Source of the DNA: Promethearchaeota archaeon
Lineage (GTDB): Archaea > Asgardarchaeota > Lokiarchaeia > Sigyniarchaeales > SOKP01
Direction: 5' to 3'
NCBI GenBank assembly: GCA_019057865.1
Contig: JAHLWP010000012.1
Coordinates: forward strand, 28,544-92,543
DNA length: 64,000 bases
The notes under the pieces were generated by a model. The model ran no database searches, had not been told where the DNA came from, and saw only the letters and a list, made by a program, of their open reading frames with translations. Positions 45,948 through 55,929 of the stretch are shown in pieces (the first letter of the stretch is position 1; every line of letters starts with the position of its first letter). The position numbers were made by a program, and so were the translations under genes.

Positions 45948-48900
45948 ATGAATAATAAACATCATAGGAAAAGAAAATATTTTTCTCAAGGCATTAATCG
46001 ACTAAGATTATTATTAACAGTTATTTTTATATTTATTTTAGTCCTGAATATTTATTTCTTTGTCCCCAATAAAAGCCAAAGTACCTCACTTATATCTAAA
46101 GAATATTTTAATCTAAGGGGAGATCAGCCAGGACTTCATACATCAGATAGTGAGTGGTCAAAATCCACCCATAATGTACAATGGATTCAAAATTCAGATT
46201 TTAATACATCTAATAATTGGGTAAGTGAAATTATTGGAGATTATAAAGATGTTGGAACAGATATAAGTATGGGGGAAGCACACTATGCTATTAAGGGAGA
46301 TCAAGAAATTGATTATAACATAATTTCAGGTACAATTAATAATTCATTGACATCACCAGGGTGGAGTAATTCAACCAATCCTAGGATTCCTGTATATCCT
46401 AGAAGAATTGCAACCGAACCACTTCATGAAATCACAAGTGATGGCTGTTGGACTGCTCATATATGGAATGAATCTTTAGGATCAGAATTAAATCCATTTC
46501 AAAAAGTATCTGTACAATGGGATAAAAATATCTCTCTTCCTGATGATATGTCAGACTATTTTATTACATCTGCTTCAATAAAGACAACTGTAAATGCTAC
46601 CGTTAGAGCTTATAAAGGATATGGTCAAGATAGACCAACTGTAGCACCTTTTGATCCATGGGGAGGTTTAGAAGTAAACGGTGATATTAATTTCTCTAAA
46701 GTTCCACCAAGTGATGATGGGAGAGATACATATTATGGAGAGGGGGATTATGTTATTTTTTATGTAGAACTTTCCAATTTAAATAAGAGTATAAATTACA
46801 GAGTTTCTTCATATAAACCTTCTGGTTTAGGAAGCGATGTTGGTCACTATCTTTATGATAATATAACAGATACAATATTCGAACCTGATAATATGGAGAA
46901 TTTGATTTTTTATATTAATCAAGTTTTGGAAGGTGATCACCATAATTTTACAATTACAATAGGAATTGAAATAAATTGTGAGGATAATAAAGAGTGCGAT
47001 TGGGATATATTTGAAGATATTTTTATTAAAACTTGCGATTTTAATATTTCATTTGTGAAAAAAATTGACCAATTAACATCAGCATCATGGAAATATCAAG
47101 GAGAAAAGCTTGAAAGTGATAAAGGGATAATAGAGGTCACTGAATCTAAATTAAATTTTGATTTTAAGATAAATCAATCTTGGCCAACCCATTTATCTCC
47201 AAATTCAGAAATTAAAATATTAATAAATAAGCAAGAGCACGCTGAGACCATTAAGCTAAGTAATGCTGATACATTCTTTAAAAGTATTAAAGAAGATGGA
47301 TTTGATGTTACAAAATTAATTCCGGTTAATGAGGATATTAATGTTTCAATTCAGATTTTCCTTGCTGACGAATTCGGATTAGCTGAAGAATATGTAATTG
47401 CTATAGATAATGTAATCTTAAATATTTCCTATAATTTATATATCAAATTAGAAAAATCGATACTGTTTGAAATGCTTTTAACGCTTGCCATTATTGCTTC
47501 TGGATGTTTAGGAGGTTATTTTATACTCTATCAACGAGTATTAAAATATCCGAAACCAGTGCGAAAAACGCGGAAGTTCCGGTTTTCCTTGAAAAAGGAG
47601 AAACGTCCTGATGTAGCTATTATTAGTCGTGAATCTGCTTTTAAGTCATTATATAACAAAGAATTAGAAAAAACAGCTAGTATAAGAGTCAGAACACCGA
47701 AACCATCTCAAATTAGCAGTAAGATGACTCAAAAATCATTTAATAAAAGTAATAAAGTAAAACTAAGCAAAAAAACATTAATCATTCTATTTATTTTAAT
47801 TGTAGGAGTATTACTAATCCCAATATTACACAACTTAAATCTTAGTAATCGTTATCTTGAGAGAGAGAGAGAAATCAATCATTTAAACATATCTTCAGGT
47901 CCTTGGTCTAGAGAACTACATATTGAACAATGGATTAATAATCCTGATTTTAATAGTATAGATAATTGGATCTCTGAATATGAAGGAGATCTAAGTGATA
48001 TCAACGCAATTATTAGTGATGATATAGCAAATTTTGAGCTATTAGGACAGAGTGGATATCAACAATGGATTGAAGATGATCCTTTGAGTGGAGAATGGAA
48101 AGAAATTGATAATGTAGATGGTATTCCAATTCCAGAAGAGCACCAGATGACTGAAAATGGGTGGTATGTAAGCCATCAATATGTAGATAATAATCTAAAT
48201 CAATCAGTTAAAGTACAATGGCAAAAAAATTTTACTACTGATGTAGATATGTCTGATTATTATATAACTTCAGCGTCCCTTGAAGCTTGGATTAATGGAA
48301 CAGCTCAAGCAATGGAGGCACATAATGGAGGAATAGATCGTCCAGGAGATACTGCTGGAAGTGGAACCATTCGGATAGCTACTGGTGATTTTGCAAGATA
48401 TTTTGTCTTACTTTCTGATTTAAATCATGAGAGAGAATTTGAAGCAACATCTTATCAAACTACTGATCTAGGAAGAGATGGGCCACCAGCTATTACTGAG
48501 TTAAACGATACAAGAATAACACCAATTAATGAAGAATCACTAATTTTTTATCTGAACCAAGCTTTTGAAAAAGATAGTTGGCATTTTGCCATAACCTTAG
48601 GCATTTCTATTTGGTGCGAAGATAGTGTTTATGCTACAGACAGAGATTTTTGGAATGGACTATGGATAAAGAATTTAACGATATCATTTACCTATGAAAA
48701 GAAAATAGACCAATTTACATCTGCAGCTTGGAAATATTTAGGAGATCAAATTGAAGCTGATAATTATAGTATTGAGGTTACACAAGCACGACTTTATTTT
48801 GATTATAAGATTAATCAAACATGGCCAACAGCTCTATCTCCAAATTCTGAAATTAAAATTTTAATAAATGATCAAGTATATAATGAAACAGTTAAATTAA

Positions 48901-49505
48901 TCAATGCTGAGACCTTTTTTAAAGCAATAAAAGAAGAAGGAATGGATGTAACTAAATTAATTCCCAATGATGAAAAAATTAATGTTTCAATTCAAATCTA
49001 TCTTGCAGACGAGTTTGGCTTGGGTTATAAATTAAAACTTTCAATTGATAATGTAAATTTGTGGATTTCTTATAATGTTCTTATTCCATTGGAAGAAACA
49101 ATATTATTTCTTGTTTTATTTGTTGTTGCATGTATAGGAGCGGCTTGTTTAACAACTTATATAGTATTGTATCAACGGATATTTAAATATCCTAAAGCAG
49201 TGAGAAAAGTGAGGAAATTTCGTAGAACCTTACGAAAAGACAAAAGTCCCATAATACCAATTATAAGTAGAGAAAGAGCATTCAAAGGAGTATATGGTAG
49301 TGAATTGTCAAAAACTACTAATTTTTTAAAAATCAAACCAACAGAACAAGAATTGATACCTGATGAGATAGATGATAAAAGTTTAGTACAAAAATCCCCT
49401 TCCACTTTAGAAGGAAAGTTAGAATCAGATCAACTTATTCAAAAATCTTTAGAAAAAAAAGAAGAATTAGATAAATTAGTAAGGAATTCATCAAAAAAAG
49501 ATTAA
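45948..49505 (+). CDS. Large membrane-anchored surface protein made of two tandem ~590-residue units
   Basis: A 1185-residue protein. Each half has an N-terminal hydrophobic segment (RLLLTVIFIFILVLNIYFFV near 20-40; LIILFILIVGVLLIPIL near 610-627), a large extracytoplasmic region rich in Asn/Asp/Trp, then a C-terminal helix (LLTLAIIASGCLGGYFILYQ near 510; LFLVLFVVACIGAACLTTYI near 1050) and a basic tail with KYPK(P/A)VRK..KFR. Parallel phrases occur in both units: KIDQ.TSA.WKY.G, SPNSEIKILIN and SIQI.LADEFGL. No named domain is recognised. The next gene is a third copy. It is probably an outward-facing membrane protein with a short cytosolic tail. Confidence 0.6.
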   Translation: MNNKHHRKRKYFSQGINRLRLLLTVIFIFILVLNIYFFVPNKSQSTSLISKEYFNLRGDQPGLHTSDSEWSKSTHNVQWIQNSDFNTSNNWVSEIIGDYKDVGTDISMGEAHYAIKGDQEIDYNIISGTINNSLTSPGWSNSTNPRIPVYPRRIATEPLHEITSDGCWTAHIWNESLGSELNPFQKVSVQWDKNISLPDDMSDYFITSASIKTTVNATVRAYKGYGQDRPTVAPFDPWGGLEVNGDINFSKVPPSDDGRDTYYGEGDYVIFYVELSNLNKSINYRVSSYKPSGLGSDVGHYLYDNITDTIFEPDNMENLIFYINQVLEGDHHNFTITIGIEINCEDNKECDWDIFEDIFIKTCDFNISFVKKIDQLTSASWKYQGEKLESDKGIIEVTESKLNFDFKINQSWPTHLSPNSEIKILINKQEHAETIKLSNADTFFKSIKEDGFDVTKLIPVNEDINVSIQIFLADEFGLAEEYVIAIDNVILNISYNLYIKLEKSILFEMLLTLAIIASGCLGGYFILYQRVLKYPKPVRKTRKFRFSLKKEKRPDVAIISRESAFKSLYNKELEKTASIRVRTPKPSQISSKMTQKSFNKSNKVKLSKKTLIILFILIVGVLLIPILHNLNLSNRYLEREREINHLNISSGPWSRELHIEQWINNPDFNSIDNWISEYEGDLSDINAIISDDIANFELLGQSGYQQWIEDDPLSGEWKEIDNVDGIPIPEEHQMTENGWYVSHQYVDNNLNQSVKVQWQKNFTTDVDMSDYYITSASLEAWINGTAQAMEAHNGGIDRPGDTAGSGTIRIATGDFARYFVLLSDLNHEREFEATSYQTTDLGRDGPPAITELNDTRITPINEESLIFYLNQAFEKDSWHFAITLGISIWCEDSVYATDRDFWNGLWIKNLTISFTYEKKIDQFTSAAWKYLGDQIEADNYSIEVTQARLYFDYKINQTWPTALSPNSEIKILINDQVYNETVKLINAETFFKAIKEEGMDVTKLIPNDEKINVSIQIYLADEFGLGYKLKLSIDNVNLWISYNVLIPLEETILFLVLFVVACIGAACLTTYIVLYQRIFKYPKAVRKVRKFRRTLRKDKSPIIPIISRERAFKGVYGSELSKTTNFLKIKPTEQELIPDEIDDKSLVQKSPSTLEGKLESDQLIQKSLEKKEELDKLVRNSSKKD

Positions 49506-49545
49506 AAAAGTAAGTTTTGAAAACAAAATCACAATTCAATAAATT

Positions 49546-49568
49546 AAATTATATATAATGAATTCTTA
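49546..49568 (+). promoter_or_regulatory. 23-base AT motif, copy 3 (before surface protein B)
   Basis: AAATTATATATAAT is followed by GA and then ATTCTTA, 76 bases before the ATG at 49644. The distance to the start codon is the same as for copy 2 before the paralogous gene, so the motif was probably duplicated with the gene or kept as its promoter. Confidence 0.5.
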
Positions 49569-49643
49569 CTAATAATTTATATTTTTTAATTTACTTGTAA
49601 ATATTAAATCAATACTTCAAGATACTTAAGGTAAATTGAGATC

Positions 49644-51455
49644 ATGAAATTTAAAAACTATATTAAAATAAGGAGATTTTTAATAATTTTTATTCTGATG
49701 AGCTTATTTATGAACATATTTAACATATTTATGCTAAATTATGATAATGATCAAACTACATATTCAATAGAAACGGGGTACCAAGGAAAACCTCACACTT
49801 CAGGTGATGTACAACATGAAACACAAAAGATAATCAATCCCACTTTTGAGGATCCAATAGAACCAACCTGGTTTTGGAATGTGCAAGGAGATGATAGAGA
49901 TGTAAAGGCAACCACAGGTCAAAATCAAGCAAATTTTGTTGTTATTGGAGATTTAGGAGAATATGAATTTGCTGAATCACCCGATGAGACATGGGAGGAT
50001 AGCTCAAATCCGGAATGGGGCCCCTTACCTAATCTTGCAATGTATGATAATAATTATAGTACTGATGATGATGGGGCTTTTCTTACTTATACTTGGAGGG
50101 AATCTGTGAGCCAACTAGGACAATTACCTAGCGTACAGTGGAAAAAAACTATTCCCAACATACCAGTTGACATGACAGATTATAATATTCTCTCTGCGTC
50201 ACTTAAGGTGGTATTTAATGCGACAGTGACAGCTGAAGACCATGATGGTGGTGGTATAGACTGCCCTGGTGATGATCCTGTTCCTTTTGATCCAGACTAT
50301 CAATTTTTTAATGGTGATTTTGTAAGATTCTATGTCAGACTTTCAGATCCGAACAATATAACCAGATTAACTCAAGCATATAATCAATCTCGTTATTTGG
50401 GACAAGATGCTCGAGCTGATGGTTATGGAAAAGATCATTTTACAGATAGCATATTATCTCCGTCAGAAAACCGTTTAATTGGAGACTTAGAGGATTTATT
50501 CAGGTTAAATCATACTAGCCTTACAATAATTATAGGAATAAATGTTTTTTGTGAAGATAATGATGATGCTTATGATTGGGATTATTGGGATAAATTAAGA
50601 ATTAAATATGTTAATCTAACATTCATCTATGAGAAAAGGATTGATAAGCGTACTTCCTTATCTTGGAATCAAGAGTTAAGTGAGATTAATGGTACTAATG
50701 TAATAATTAAGAAAGCAAATCTTAGATTCAATTATAAGATTGATCAAAACTGGACTATTGCTTCTGAGTTTTCCCAAATCAAGATTTTAATTAATAATCT
50801 GGAACATAAGGACTCTGTCTATTTAATCGATTATATCTACTCCGATTCATTTCAAGAAGCAAAATTAGGTGGATTTGATCTTGATCCTAAACCCCCACCA
50901 TATGAAAAATTTAATCTTTCAATTCAAGTATATCTTGCAGAAACTTTCGATTTAGATCGGAATATTACTATTTCAATAACAGATGTTTATCTTTACGTTT
51001 CTTGGGTTGAGAACATTCCTGATATCTTTCCAGCTTGGATATTTATCACATCATTAATCATTGCTATTATAGCTACTGTTGGTTTAGGTGGCTATCTTAT
51101 CGCATATCAAAAGATACTAAAATATCCAAAGCCTGTTAGAAAAGTACGAAAATTTAGAAGAACATTAAGAAAAGATAAAATACCTGTAATACCTGTTATT
51201 AGTCAAAAAAATGCATTTAAAGGAGTATACAAACAAGAATTATCTCAAACAGGTAATTTATTAAAGTTAAAACCCGCTGGACAAGAAGGGATACCTGCTA
51301 AATTAAAAGAAGAATCTTCAGCAAAAATCTACTCACCAGATCAAAAAAGCATTAAGGCTATAGCACAAAAATTGAAATCTGATCAATTAATTGCTAAATC
51401 ATTAGAAAAAAAAGAAGAGCTAGATAAGTTAGTTGAGAAAGCCAAAGATAAATAA
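49644..51455 (+). CDS. Single-unit paralog of the membrane-anchored surface protein
   Basis: A 603-residue protein with the same layout as one half of the preceding gene. It has an N-terminal hydrophobic segment (FLIIFILMSLFMNIFNIFML), an extracytoplasmic region with VQWKKTIPNIPVDMTDYNILSASLK and FEDKRIDKRTSLSW-type phrases, SQIKILINN, SIQVYLAETFDL, a transmembrane helix (WIFITSLIIAIIATVGLGGY) and the basic tail KYPKPVRKVRKFRRTLRKDK. The last residues, KSDQLIAKSLEKKEELDKLVEK, also match the end of the preceding gene. The shared tail suggests a conserved cytosolic contact site. Confidence 0.6.
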   Translation: MKFKNYIKIRRFLIIFILMSLFMNIFNIFMLNYDNDQTTYSIETGYQGKPHTSGDVQHETQKIINPTFEDPIEPTWFWNVQGDDRDVKATTGQNQANFVVIGDLGEYEFAESPDETWEDSSNPEWGPLPNLAMYDNNYSTDDDGAFLTYTWRESVSQLGQLPSVQWKKTIPNIPVDMTDYNILSASLKVVFNATVTAEDHDGGGIDCPGDDPVPFDPDYQFFNGDFVRFYVRLSDPNNITRLTQAYNQSRYLGQDARADGYGKDHFTDSILSPSENRLIGDLEDLFRLNHTSLTIIIGINVFCEDNDDAYDWDYWDKLRIKYVNLTFIYEKRIDKRTSLSWNQELSEINGTNVIIKKANLRFNYKIDQNWTIASEFSQIKILINNLEHKDSVYLIDYIYSDSFQEAKLGGFDLDPKPPPYEKFNLSIQVYLAETFDLDRNITISITDVYLYVSWVENIPDIFPAWIFITSLIIAIIATVGLGGYLIAYQKILKYPKPVRKVRKFRRTLRKDKIPVIPVISQKNAFKGVYKQELSQTGNLLKLKPAGQEGIPAKLKEESSAKIYSPDQKSIKAIAQKLKSDQLIAKSLEKKEELDKLVEKAKDK

Positions 51456-51491
51456 GAATTAGATAGTAACAATTAAAATAAGATATTTATT

Positions 51492-52061
51492 TTATTTACT
51501 TTTAACTTTTTTATTATTCAAACAAGCCAAAATTAAGGCATCATAATAAATACCTTTAAAATTCAAATATTGTTTGAGTGTTCCTTCTTTTATGAACTCA
51601 CATTTTTTAAAAAGAGTTATTGATCTAATATTATCAACCGCGACATGAGCTTCAATGCGATTTAATTTAAGATGATTGAAGGCGATTATTTTAATTAAAT
51701 TTATTGCTTTTTCCCCTATTCCTTGTTTCCAATATTTAGGCACGAGCCAAATACCAATTTCTGCTCGCATGTGGAGCCAGCTTATATTCCAAAGACTGAT
51801 TGAGCCAGCATTATTAATTATATTCCCTTCTTTTATTTGTATTATATAATTATATTGACTAAAATTGTTCCAATATTTAAGATAATTACCAATTAATCTT
51901 TTAGAACTATCAAGTGTCTTTAAAGGGCCTAATGACATGTAATTAGTAATTTCTCTCTGTTTTAAGCTGTTAAAGAGAAATTTAGCATCATTTTTGGAAA
52001 TCTTTCTAAGAAACATATTATTGTCGTTAATTTCCTCAATAACTTCGATATCCTGAAACAT
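51492..52061 (-). CDS. RimJ/RimL-type GNAT acetyltransferase
   Basis: About 189 residues. It begins with ..NNMFLRKISKNDAKFLFNSLKQREITNYMSLGPLKT, typical of the Acetyltransf_3 group. The acetyl-CoA binding region is IGIWLVPKYWKQGIGEKAINLIKIIAFNHLKLNRIEAHVAVDNIRSITLFKKCEFIKEGTLKQYLNF. These enzymes acetylate protein N-termini or small amines; the target is unknown. The ATG at 52061 is preferred over the TTG at 52070. It is encoded convergently with the surface-protein gene. Confidence 0.82.
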   Translation of the reverse strand: MFQDIEVIEEINDNNMFLRKISKNDAKFLFNSLKQREITNYMSLGPLKTLDSSKRLIGNYLKYWNNFSQYNYIIQIKEGNIINNAGSISLWNISWLHMRAEIGIWLVPKYWKQGIGEKAINLIKIIAFNHLKLNRIEAHVAVDNIRSITLFKKCEFIKEGTLKQYLNFKGIYYDALILACLNNKKVKSK

Positions 52062-52143
52062 AATTTTCAAAAACTAAAAAGTTTCGCATTTTATAAAAAT
52101 TCATTAATATCAATAAAAAAAATAGAAAAAAATTTATATTAAA

Positions 52144-53088
52144 TTATATACCCTTGAAGTGCGGAGTATCTTTTATCTTTCTCCTCCCACCACAATTTTT
52201 ACAGGTACTACCATCTTCCATTTTGCCTTTACCACCACAAACAGGACATTTGATTCTCCGATTAAAAGCTGCAAGTCCCTCTCTAGCATCAAAACTGGTA
52301 AAAACCTCTCCAAAACCCAATTGTTCCATAATCAGACCCAATTGAATATTTCGAGTACCAAATTTAACACATTTTTTAATTATGAATAATGATGTTGTCG
52401 GAGCCTCGCCTAACCACTTAGCTTTTTCATGTAGTAATTTTTCAAATTCTTCGCCAGCAGGAGCTATCCAAGATACTAAACCCCAATCTAACATAGTCTT
52501 AGCACTATGATGTTCTCCAAACATTGACGTTCTTAATGCTCTATTGACTCCAATTCTAGATGCCATTCTCGTGATACCTCCATTAGCTGGAATTATCCCT
52601 CTGTTTATCTCTGGAGTACCAAACTCAGATCTATCAGTAGCAATCACAATATCACAGCATAATACGAGTTCACAACCTCCTCCTAAAGCATATCCATCAA
52701 CTGCTGCAATAATGGGTTTTGGAAACTGTTCTATTTCATCATAATCCCTATGCCTTTTTCTCATTGCTTGACTCATATGCCGAGGGATGGATGGGTTTAA
52801 TCTTGCATCAAACCTCGCAGCTAAATCAGCTCCAACTGAAAATGCTGGTTTTTTCGTAACTTCTTTTGTACCTCGAATTACAACTGCTCTTATTGAATCA
52901 TCAAATTCCATTAGTCTTAATGCGCGTGGTAACTCAGCAACAACGTCATCAGTCAAAGCATTTAATCTATCTGGTCGATTAATTGAAATAACAGCATAAT
53001 TTCCATCAATGGTGCCTTCCCTTATAACATTTCCTTCACTATCTTTTAATTCTGGCCATTCTATATTAATATATTCGAAATTTTCCAT
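52144..53088 (-). CDS. Enoyl-CoA hydratase/isomerase with C-terminal zinc-ribbon tail
   Basis: About 314 residues. The crotonase domain shows ISINRPDRLNALTDDV, an oxyanion strand FSVGADLAARFDARL, GYALGGGCELVLCCDIVIATDRSEFGTPEINRGIIPANGGITRMASRIG with the usual hydratase Glu positions, and a terminal FDAREGLAAFN. After this, about 30 residues form CPVCGGKGKM..GSTCKNCGG, a DnaJ-type CxxCxGxG zinc ribbon not found in ordinary hydratases. The start at ATG 53088 follows AAGGAAG. It is next to a 3-hydroxyacyl-CoA dehydrogenase gene, so the pair can act in successive beta-oxidation steps. Confidence 0.82.
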   Translation of the reverse strand: MENFEYINIEWPELKDSEGNVIREGTIDGNYAVISINRPDRLNALTDDVVAELPRALRLMEFDDSIRAVVIRGTKEVTKKPAFSVGADLAARFDARLNPSIPRHMSQAMRKRHRDYDEIEQFPKPIIAAVDGYALGGGCELVLCCDIVIATDRSEFGTPEINRGIIPANGGITRMASRIGVNRALRTSMFGEHHSAKTMLDWGLVSWIAPAGEEFEKLLHEKAKWLGEAPTTSLFIIKKCVKFGTRNIQLGLIMEQLGFGEVFTSFDAREGLAAFNRRIKCPVCGGKGKMEDGSTCKNCGGRRKIKDTPHFKGI

Positions 53089-53272
53089 TTTAACAAACAC
53101 TTCCTTTATTAATTCTTTCTTAATTCTATTAATAAGTTAAAAAATTTTGATATCTGAATAATTAGTATTATTTTTTTAACAATTAAAAATTTTCAAATTT
53201 AGATTTGAATAAGTCTTAACTCTAAATAAAAAGAAAAAGATGAAAAATAAAAAAAAATTAAATATTATCAGG

Positions 53273-54448
53273 TTATTTTCGCATTTTAACAAATTCGCCA
53301 GATTTCATTAATTCACATGGTCTAAAGTAATCTTTTCCAGTTTTATCAGCTAATTCTTCTAAAATTTTAGACCATTTTTCGTATTGATTTTTGCCAGCAG
53401 AAAAAGGTCCAGGAGTGTTCATTCCAGCCATGTTCGAATCGTCAATTACCTTGAATCCCGTAACAACCTTCTCTTCTAATAAGCGACAACCTTCGTTCAA
53501 CATAATTGCCATGGAATTTTCAACACTAAACAATCCTGCTTTTTGAGATTTGTCTATTTTAGGTCTGCCTGCTGACCAATCGAAAAATCCTTGAGGCGAC
53601 TTTCGTCCGAGTTTATTCTCTTCGACCATCTTTGTAATAACTTTTCCTGGTTTAAAATCAGGAGATAATGTTTCAGTATAATAATTACCTACATGAAACA
53701 TTGTATCAATGCCGACATAATCCGCGAGTTCACAAGGACCCATTGGCATTAAACCTGCAGCATCAGCATCAATTTGTTCCCATGGTATTCCTTTTTCAGC
53801 GGCTTGATCAAATATCCAATTAAGATAAATTTGAACTGGCGCGTTTAAACGATTAACAATAAATCCAGGACGATCTTTCAATACTTTTGGAACAAATCTT
53901 TTTCCTTTTAAACAAGGTAATGAATTGCTCACTTCAACGCCAATATCCATAGCTTCATCAGAACTTTTTTCTCCGGCAATAATTTCTACTAATCTCATCA
54001 AGATAGGAGGGTTAAAAAAGTGCATACCGATAACTTTCTCTTCTCTCTTTGTAGCCGTAGCAATTTCTGTTATGCTCATAGTGGAGGTATTTGTTGCTAA
54101 AATGCAATTTTCTGGAGCATTTTCATCACAAGTTTTAAATACCTCTTTTTTAACATCCATTTTTTCGATTACTGCCTCAATAACTAAATCAGCATCCTTC
54201 ACAGCAGAAGCTAAATCTATTGTTTTTTTCAACCTTCCCATTATATCAGATGCTTTTACACCCTCTCCAAGTGTTCCTTTTGCTTCTAATTTCTTCAATC
54301 CCTCTTCGATTTTAGCAGCACCATTATTGATAAATTCATCTTTGATATCAACGATCGTTACATTATATCCTGCCATTAATGCGATTTGTGCGACATTATG
54401 GCCCATGAGACCTGCACCAATAACTACAATATTATTTATATCAGCCAT
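53273..54448 (-). CDS. 3-hydroxyacyl-CoA dehydrogenase
   Basis: A 391-residue protein. The NAD-binding domain opens NNIVVIGAGLMGHNVAQIALMAGYNVTIVDI, with the catalytic His in VIGMHFFNPPILMRLVEII. The C-terminal part has two dimerisation-type domains: KDRPGFIVNRLNAPVQIYLNWIFD ... ADAAGLMPMGPCELADYVGID, then AIMLNEGCRLLEEKVVTG. Archaeal forms are often fused to a crotonase domain; here the crotonase is a separate neighbouring gene, 172 bases downstream. It oxidises 3-hydroxyacyl-CoA to 3-oxoacyl-CoA with NAD. Confidence 0.9.
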   Translation of the reverse strand: MADINNIVVIGAGLMGHNVAQIALMAGYNVTIVDIKDEFINNGAAKIEEGLKKLEAKGTLGEGVKASDIMGRLKKTIDLASAVKDADLVIEAVIEKMDVKKEVFKTCDENAPENCILATNTSTMSITEIATATKREEKVIGMHFFNPPILMRLVEIIAGEKSSDEAMDIGVEVSNSLPCLKGKRFVPKVLKDRPGFIVNRLNAPVQIYLNWIFDQAAEKGIPWEQIDADAAGLMPMGPCELADYVGIDTMFHVGNYYTETLSPDFKPGKVITKMVEENKLGRKSPQGFFDWSAGRPKIDKSQKAGLFSVENSMAIMLNEGCRLLEEKVVTGFKVIDDSNMAGMNTPGPFSAGKNQYEKWSKILEELADKTGKDYFRPCELMKSGEFVKMRK

Positions 54449-54735
54449 TTTTAATTTACATCCTTTTAAGTTATATTTATAATAAGTTTTTACAAGTTAT
54501 AAAATAAAAGATTATATATTAATTTTAAACATAAAAATTTATGAAAAATAAGAATCCCTTGTTCAAAATCTATAGACTATAGATTTCTAATTAGAAGAAA
54601 ATCTTAGAAAATAGTTTTTTTCTATAGTTAATTCATTGAATTAAATTTGTTCTAATAATAAATAGAAATATATAGCCTTTCTTATATATAACTGATAGAA
54701 ATTGATTTTCAACAATTGATATAAAATATATTAGA

Positions 54736-55860
54736 ATGAAATTAGCAAAAATATATGGAATTGAAATAAAGTTACATTTAAGTACTTTATTGATTATAGG
54801 ATTAGTTGGTTTTTACGCTAGTAATTTTTATTTTTCAATATTTCCTAGTGCTTCATTGATTGAATTACTTATTGTTGGAATAATAAGTGGTTTAATTATT
54901 TTATTTTCAATATTAATTCATGAATTAGCACACTCGATTGTTGCACAAAAGTATGGGTTAAAGGTATTAGAAATCGAACTATATTTATTTGGAGGAGTAT
55001 CTAAAATTGAAGAGGAACCAACTACTCCTAAGAGTGAGATGATTATCGCTGTTGTTGGTCCATTGTCAAGTTTAACTATAGGGGTAATATTCTTAACCTT
55101 CATTTATTCGATACCGATTGCTTTACCAGCTTTTATTTTCATTATTTTATTCTACACAGGCATTTCCAATATTAGTTTGGCTATTTTTAATTTAATTCCA
55201 GCATTTCCAATTGATGGTGGAAGAATTCTTAGAGCTTATCTATGGTCTCGAAGAGATAATATAGTATCCGCAACTAAAACAGCTTCAAAAGTAGGGAGCT
55301 TTTTCGCATACGGTCTTATAGCATATGGGATTTTCCAAATTTTTCTATTTGGATTCTTGAATGGTCTTTGGTTAATCATAATTGGCTCATTCCTTAATAA
55401 TCAGACGAAACAATCATATTATAACATTCTAAATGAAATAACTTTGTCTAAAATAAATGCTCGGGATATGATAAGTATGCCTAGATTAGAAATCCCTTTT
55501 GATATGTTAATTAGTGATGCGGTTAGAGAATATTTTATTCTATACAAAAAATCTTATTTCCCGGTAATTCAAGGAGATAAAATAGTTGGCATAATTCATA
55601 TAGATGATATAAAAAAGATTCCATTTGAACTCAGATCAAATTATATAGTAGGTTATGCAATGAGAAATATCACAAATTTTCCCATTATTGATGAGCTAGA
55701 TAATGGGAAAGAAGCTTTAAAACAAATAAGGCATTTAAGGGAAAAACCCTACTTAGTAGCTGTAAAAGATGATAATGGTTATATCTTAGGTCTAATTGGG
55801 CAAGATGAATTATCTCAATCATTGAGATTTTGCCAATTAAATTCTGAAAAATGTTTATAA
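54736..55860 (+). CDS. Site-2 protease-type (M50) membrane metalloprotease with CBS domains
   Basis: A 374-residue protein. The zinc motif ILIHELAHSIVAQKYG (HExxH, about 61-70) lies in the second or third membrane helix, and FNLIPAFPIDGGRILRA (NxxPxxPxDGG, about 153-168) supplies the third ligand. Residues 240-370 form two CBS-type repeats (INARDMISMPRLEIPFDMLISDAVREYFILYKKSYFPVIQGDKIVGIIHIDDI and a second one), usually adenine-nucleotide sensors. The protease cuts within or near the membrane, and the CBS part may regulate it. Confidence 0.9.
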   Translation: MKLAKIYGIEIKLHLSTLLIIGLVGFYASNFYFSIFPSASLIELLIVGIISGLIILFSILIHELAHSIVAQKYGLKVLEIELYLFGGVSKIEEEPTTPKSEMIIAVVGPLSSLTIGVIFLTFIYSIPIALPAFIFIILFYTGISNISLAIFNLIPAFPIDGGRILRAYLWSRRDNIVSATKTASKVGSFFAYGLIAYGIFQIFLFGFLNGLWLIIIGSFLNNQTKQSYYNILNEITLSKINARDMISMPRLEIPFDMLISDAVREYFILYKKSYFPVIQGDKIVGIIHIDDIKKIPFELRSNYIVGYAMRNITNFPIIDELDNGKEALKQIRHLREKPYLVAVKDDNGYILGLIGQDELSQSLRFCQLNSEKCL

Positions 55861-55929
55861 AAAGCTTTTTTTTATTCTTTTTAATAATTACTTTATAGTG
55901 AGTTTATAATCTTTAATTCACCAAGTTAT

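Noticed and set aside
53925..54482. 185-codon frame antisense to the dehydrogenase
   Set aside because: Shadow of the 3-hydroxyacyl-CoA dehydrogenase; low-complexity Ser/Ile-rich translation.
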